From Bremia lactucae (taxonomy: Eukaryota > Oomycota > Peronosporomycetes > Peronosporales > Peronosporaceae): 17,321 bases of DNA. A program made the position numbers and the translations under genes. The stretch spans positions 5,769,656 to 5,786,976 of the forward strand of contig NC_090613.1 in NCBI RefSeq assembly GCF_004359215.1. The letters are read 5' to 3'. The notes beneath the pieces were generated by a model, which was not told where the DNA came from, searched no databases, and worked only from the letters and a program-made list of their open reading frames with translations. This document shows, in pieces, positions 17,002-17,321 of this stretch. Numbering within the stretch: position 1 is the first letter of the stretch; each line of letters opens with the position of its first letter.

Positions 17002-17321
17002 ATGGACATGTTAGATGGTAGTGGGAATACGCATCACGTTTCCCCTGAAAGCTACTCCTTTCTAAGTGATATAGAAAGGAGTGCGGTTGAACGAATGAGT
17101 TCATCCGTAGGAAACGATGCAATCCTGGCATTACTGTCCAACTTAGACAGAGATGCCCTCCATTCAACCGTCGCCAAGTTCATACAACATGAACTTGACG
17201 AGATGAAGGAAAAAGTAGCCTTGCTGAATCAGCAAGGCTCTCAACAGGCGGAACTGTTGAGATTACAACAGGTACAGACCCCTGTACCTGGGATGACGCA
17301 AACGCGTCGTCCCGAAACTCT
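17002..17321 (+). CDS. Gag N-terminus of the younger Ty3/gypsy element (partial, runs off the window)
   Basis: Open from ATG at 17002 to the window edge, 106 codons with no stop. It starts MDMLDGSGNTHHVSPESYSF; a second ATG is at 17008. Residues 63-95 (HELDEMKEKVALLNQQ, then Gln/Leu-rich sequence) look like a coiled coil, suiting the multimerising N-terminal part of Gag. The position, 50 bp after an LTR and just past a primer-binding-like site, is the main evidence for Gag; the sequence has no zinc knuckle yet. It does not visibly match the N-terminal part of the older minus-strand gag. The coding sequence is itself built of consecutive inverted repeats, with the start codon inside a TAACATG/CATGTTA hairpin. 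Confidence 0.72.
   Translation, partial: MDMLDGSGNTHHVSPESYSFLSDIERSAVERMSSSVGNDAILALLSNLDRDALHSTVAKFIQHELDEMKEKVALLNQQGSQQAELLRLQQVQTPVPGMTQTRRPET

Larger units (their letters stand above)
16503..17313 (+). repeat. Array of back-to-back stem-loops across LTR, leader and gag
   Basis: Perfect arms (span; arm/loop): 16503-16524 7/8; 16528-16552 10/5; 16553-16579 9/9; 16583-16610 11/6; 16633-16650 6/6; 16741-16792 10/32; 16813-16837 8/9; 16852-16866 7/1; 16911-16935 11/3; 16998-17013 7/2; 17054-17082 11/7; 17175-17197 9/5; 17217-17239 10/3; 17239-17262 9/6; 17269-17290 9/4. Interrupted stems: 16883-16911 (9 bp, one bulge), 17023-17044 (8 bp, one bulge), 17084-17107 (8 bp, one mismatch), 17127-17157 (5+5 bp around an internal loop), 17290-17313 (9 bp plus a G-T pair). 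The stems hardly overlap and leave short gaps, so they could fold side by side in one RNA. Confidence 0.88.

Noticed and set aside
16503..17313. CRISPR-like array or satellite as the explanation for the repeats
   Set aside because: The hairpin arms all differ in sequence and there is no constant repeat or spacer length; these are local inverted repeats, not direct repeats.

Overview
The window looks like nuclear DNA of an oomycete (Phytophthora or downy-mildew type). This is inferred from compact genes, a 56-bp intron, host proteins of eukaryotic type, and Ty3/gypsy retroelements with a C-terminal chromodomain. No taxon marker such as rRNA is present, so the placement is provisional.

Positions 1-11052 hold host genes. 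A plus-strand gene (574-1827) encodes two glutathione S-transferase units fused head to tail. A second plus-strand gene (3156-4880) encodes a membrane-anchored or secreted alpha/beta-hydrolase-like protein. Convergent to it, on the minus strand (5586-8441), is an intronless DEAH-box RNA helicase of the Prp2/DHX16 spliceosomal type. Divergent from the helicase across a 272-bp shared promoter is a lysine-rich protein of unknown function (8714-11052), whose last exon follows a 56-bp intron. The genes do not form an obvious pathway.

Positions about 11541-17321 are a retroelement graveyard. A 5'-truncated LTR (11541-11934, plus) is followed by a decayed full-order Ty3/gypsy polyprotein on the minus strand: gag, zinc knuckle, protease, RT, HHCC, integrase and chromodomain, about 15700 down to 11946. 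Next comes a plus-strand copy of only the integrase tail and chromodomain (15880-16502). It abuts a well-preserved 449-bp LTR (16503-16951) with perfect 10-bp terminal inverted repeats. A primer-binding-like site and an open gag frame (17002 onward) follow and run off the window.

The most unusual signal is in this younger element. Its LTR, leader and gag start are tiled almost end to end by about twenty short stem-loops. Nine of them have perfect arms of 9-11 bp within 811 bp. The older LTR copy keeps hairpins at matching places with different paired bases, and the older gag keeps a few. A smaller cluster of the same kind lies at 61-336. I know of no named feature that explains this; it may be a retroelement RNA-folding architecture or the trace of a palindrome-generating mutation process.
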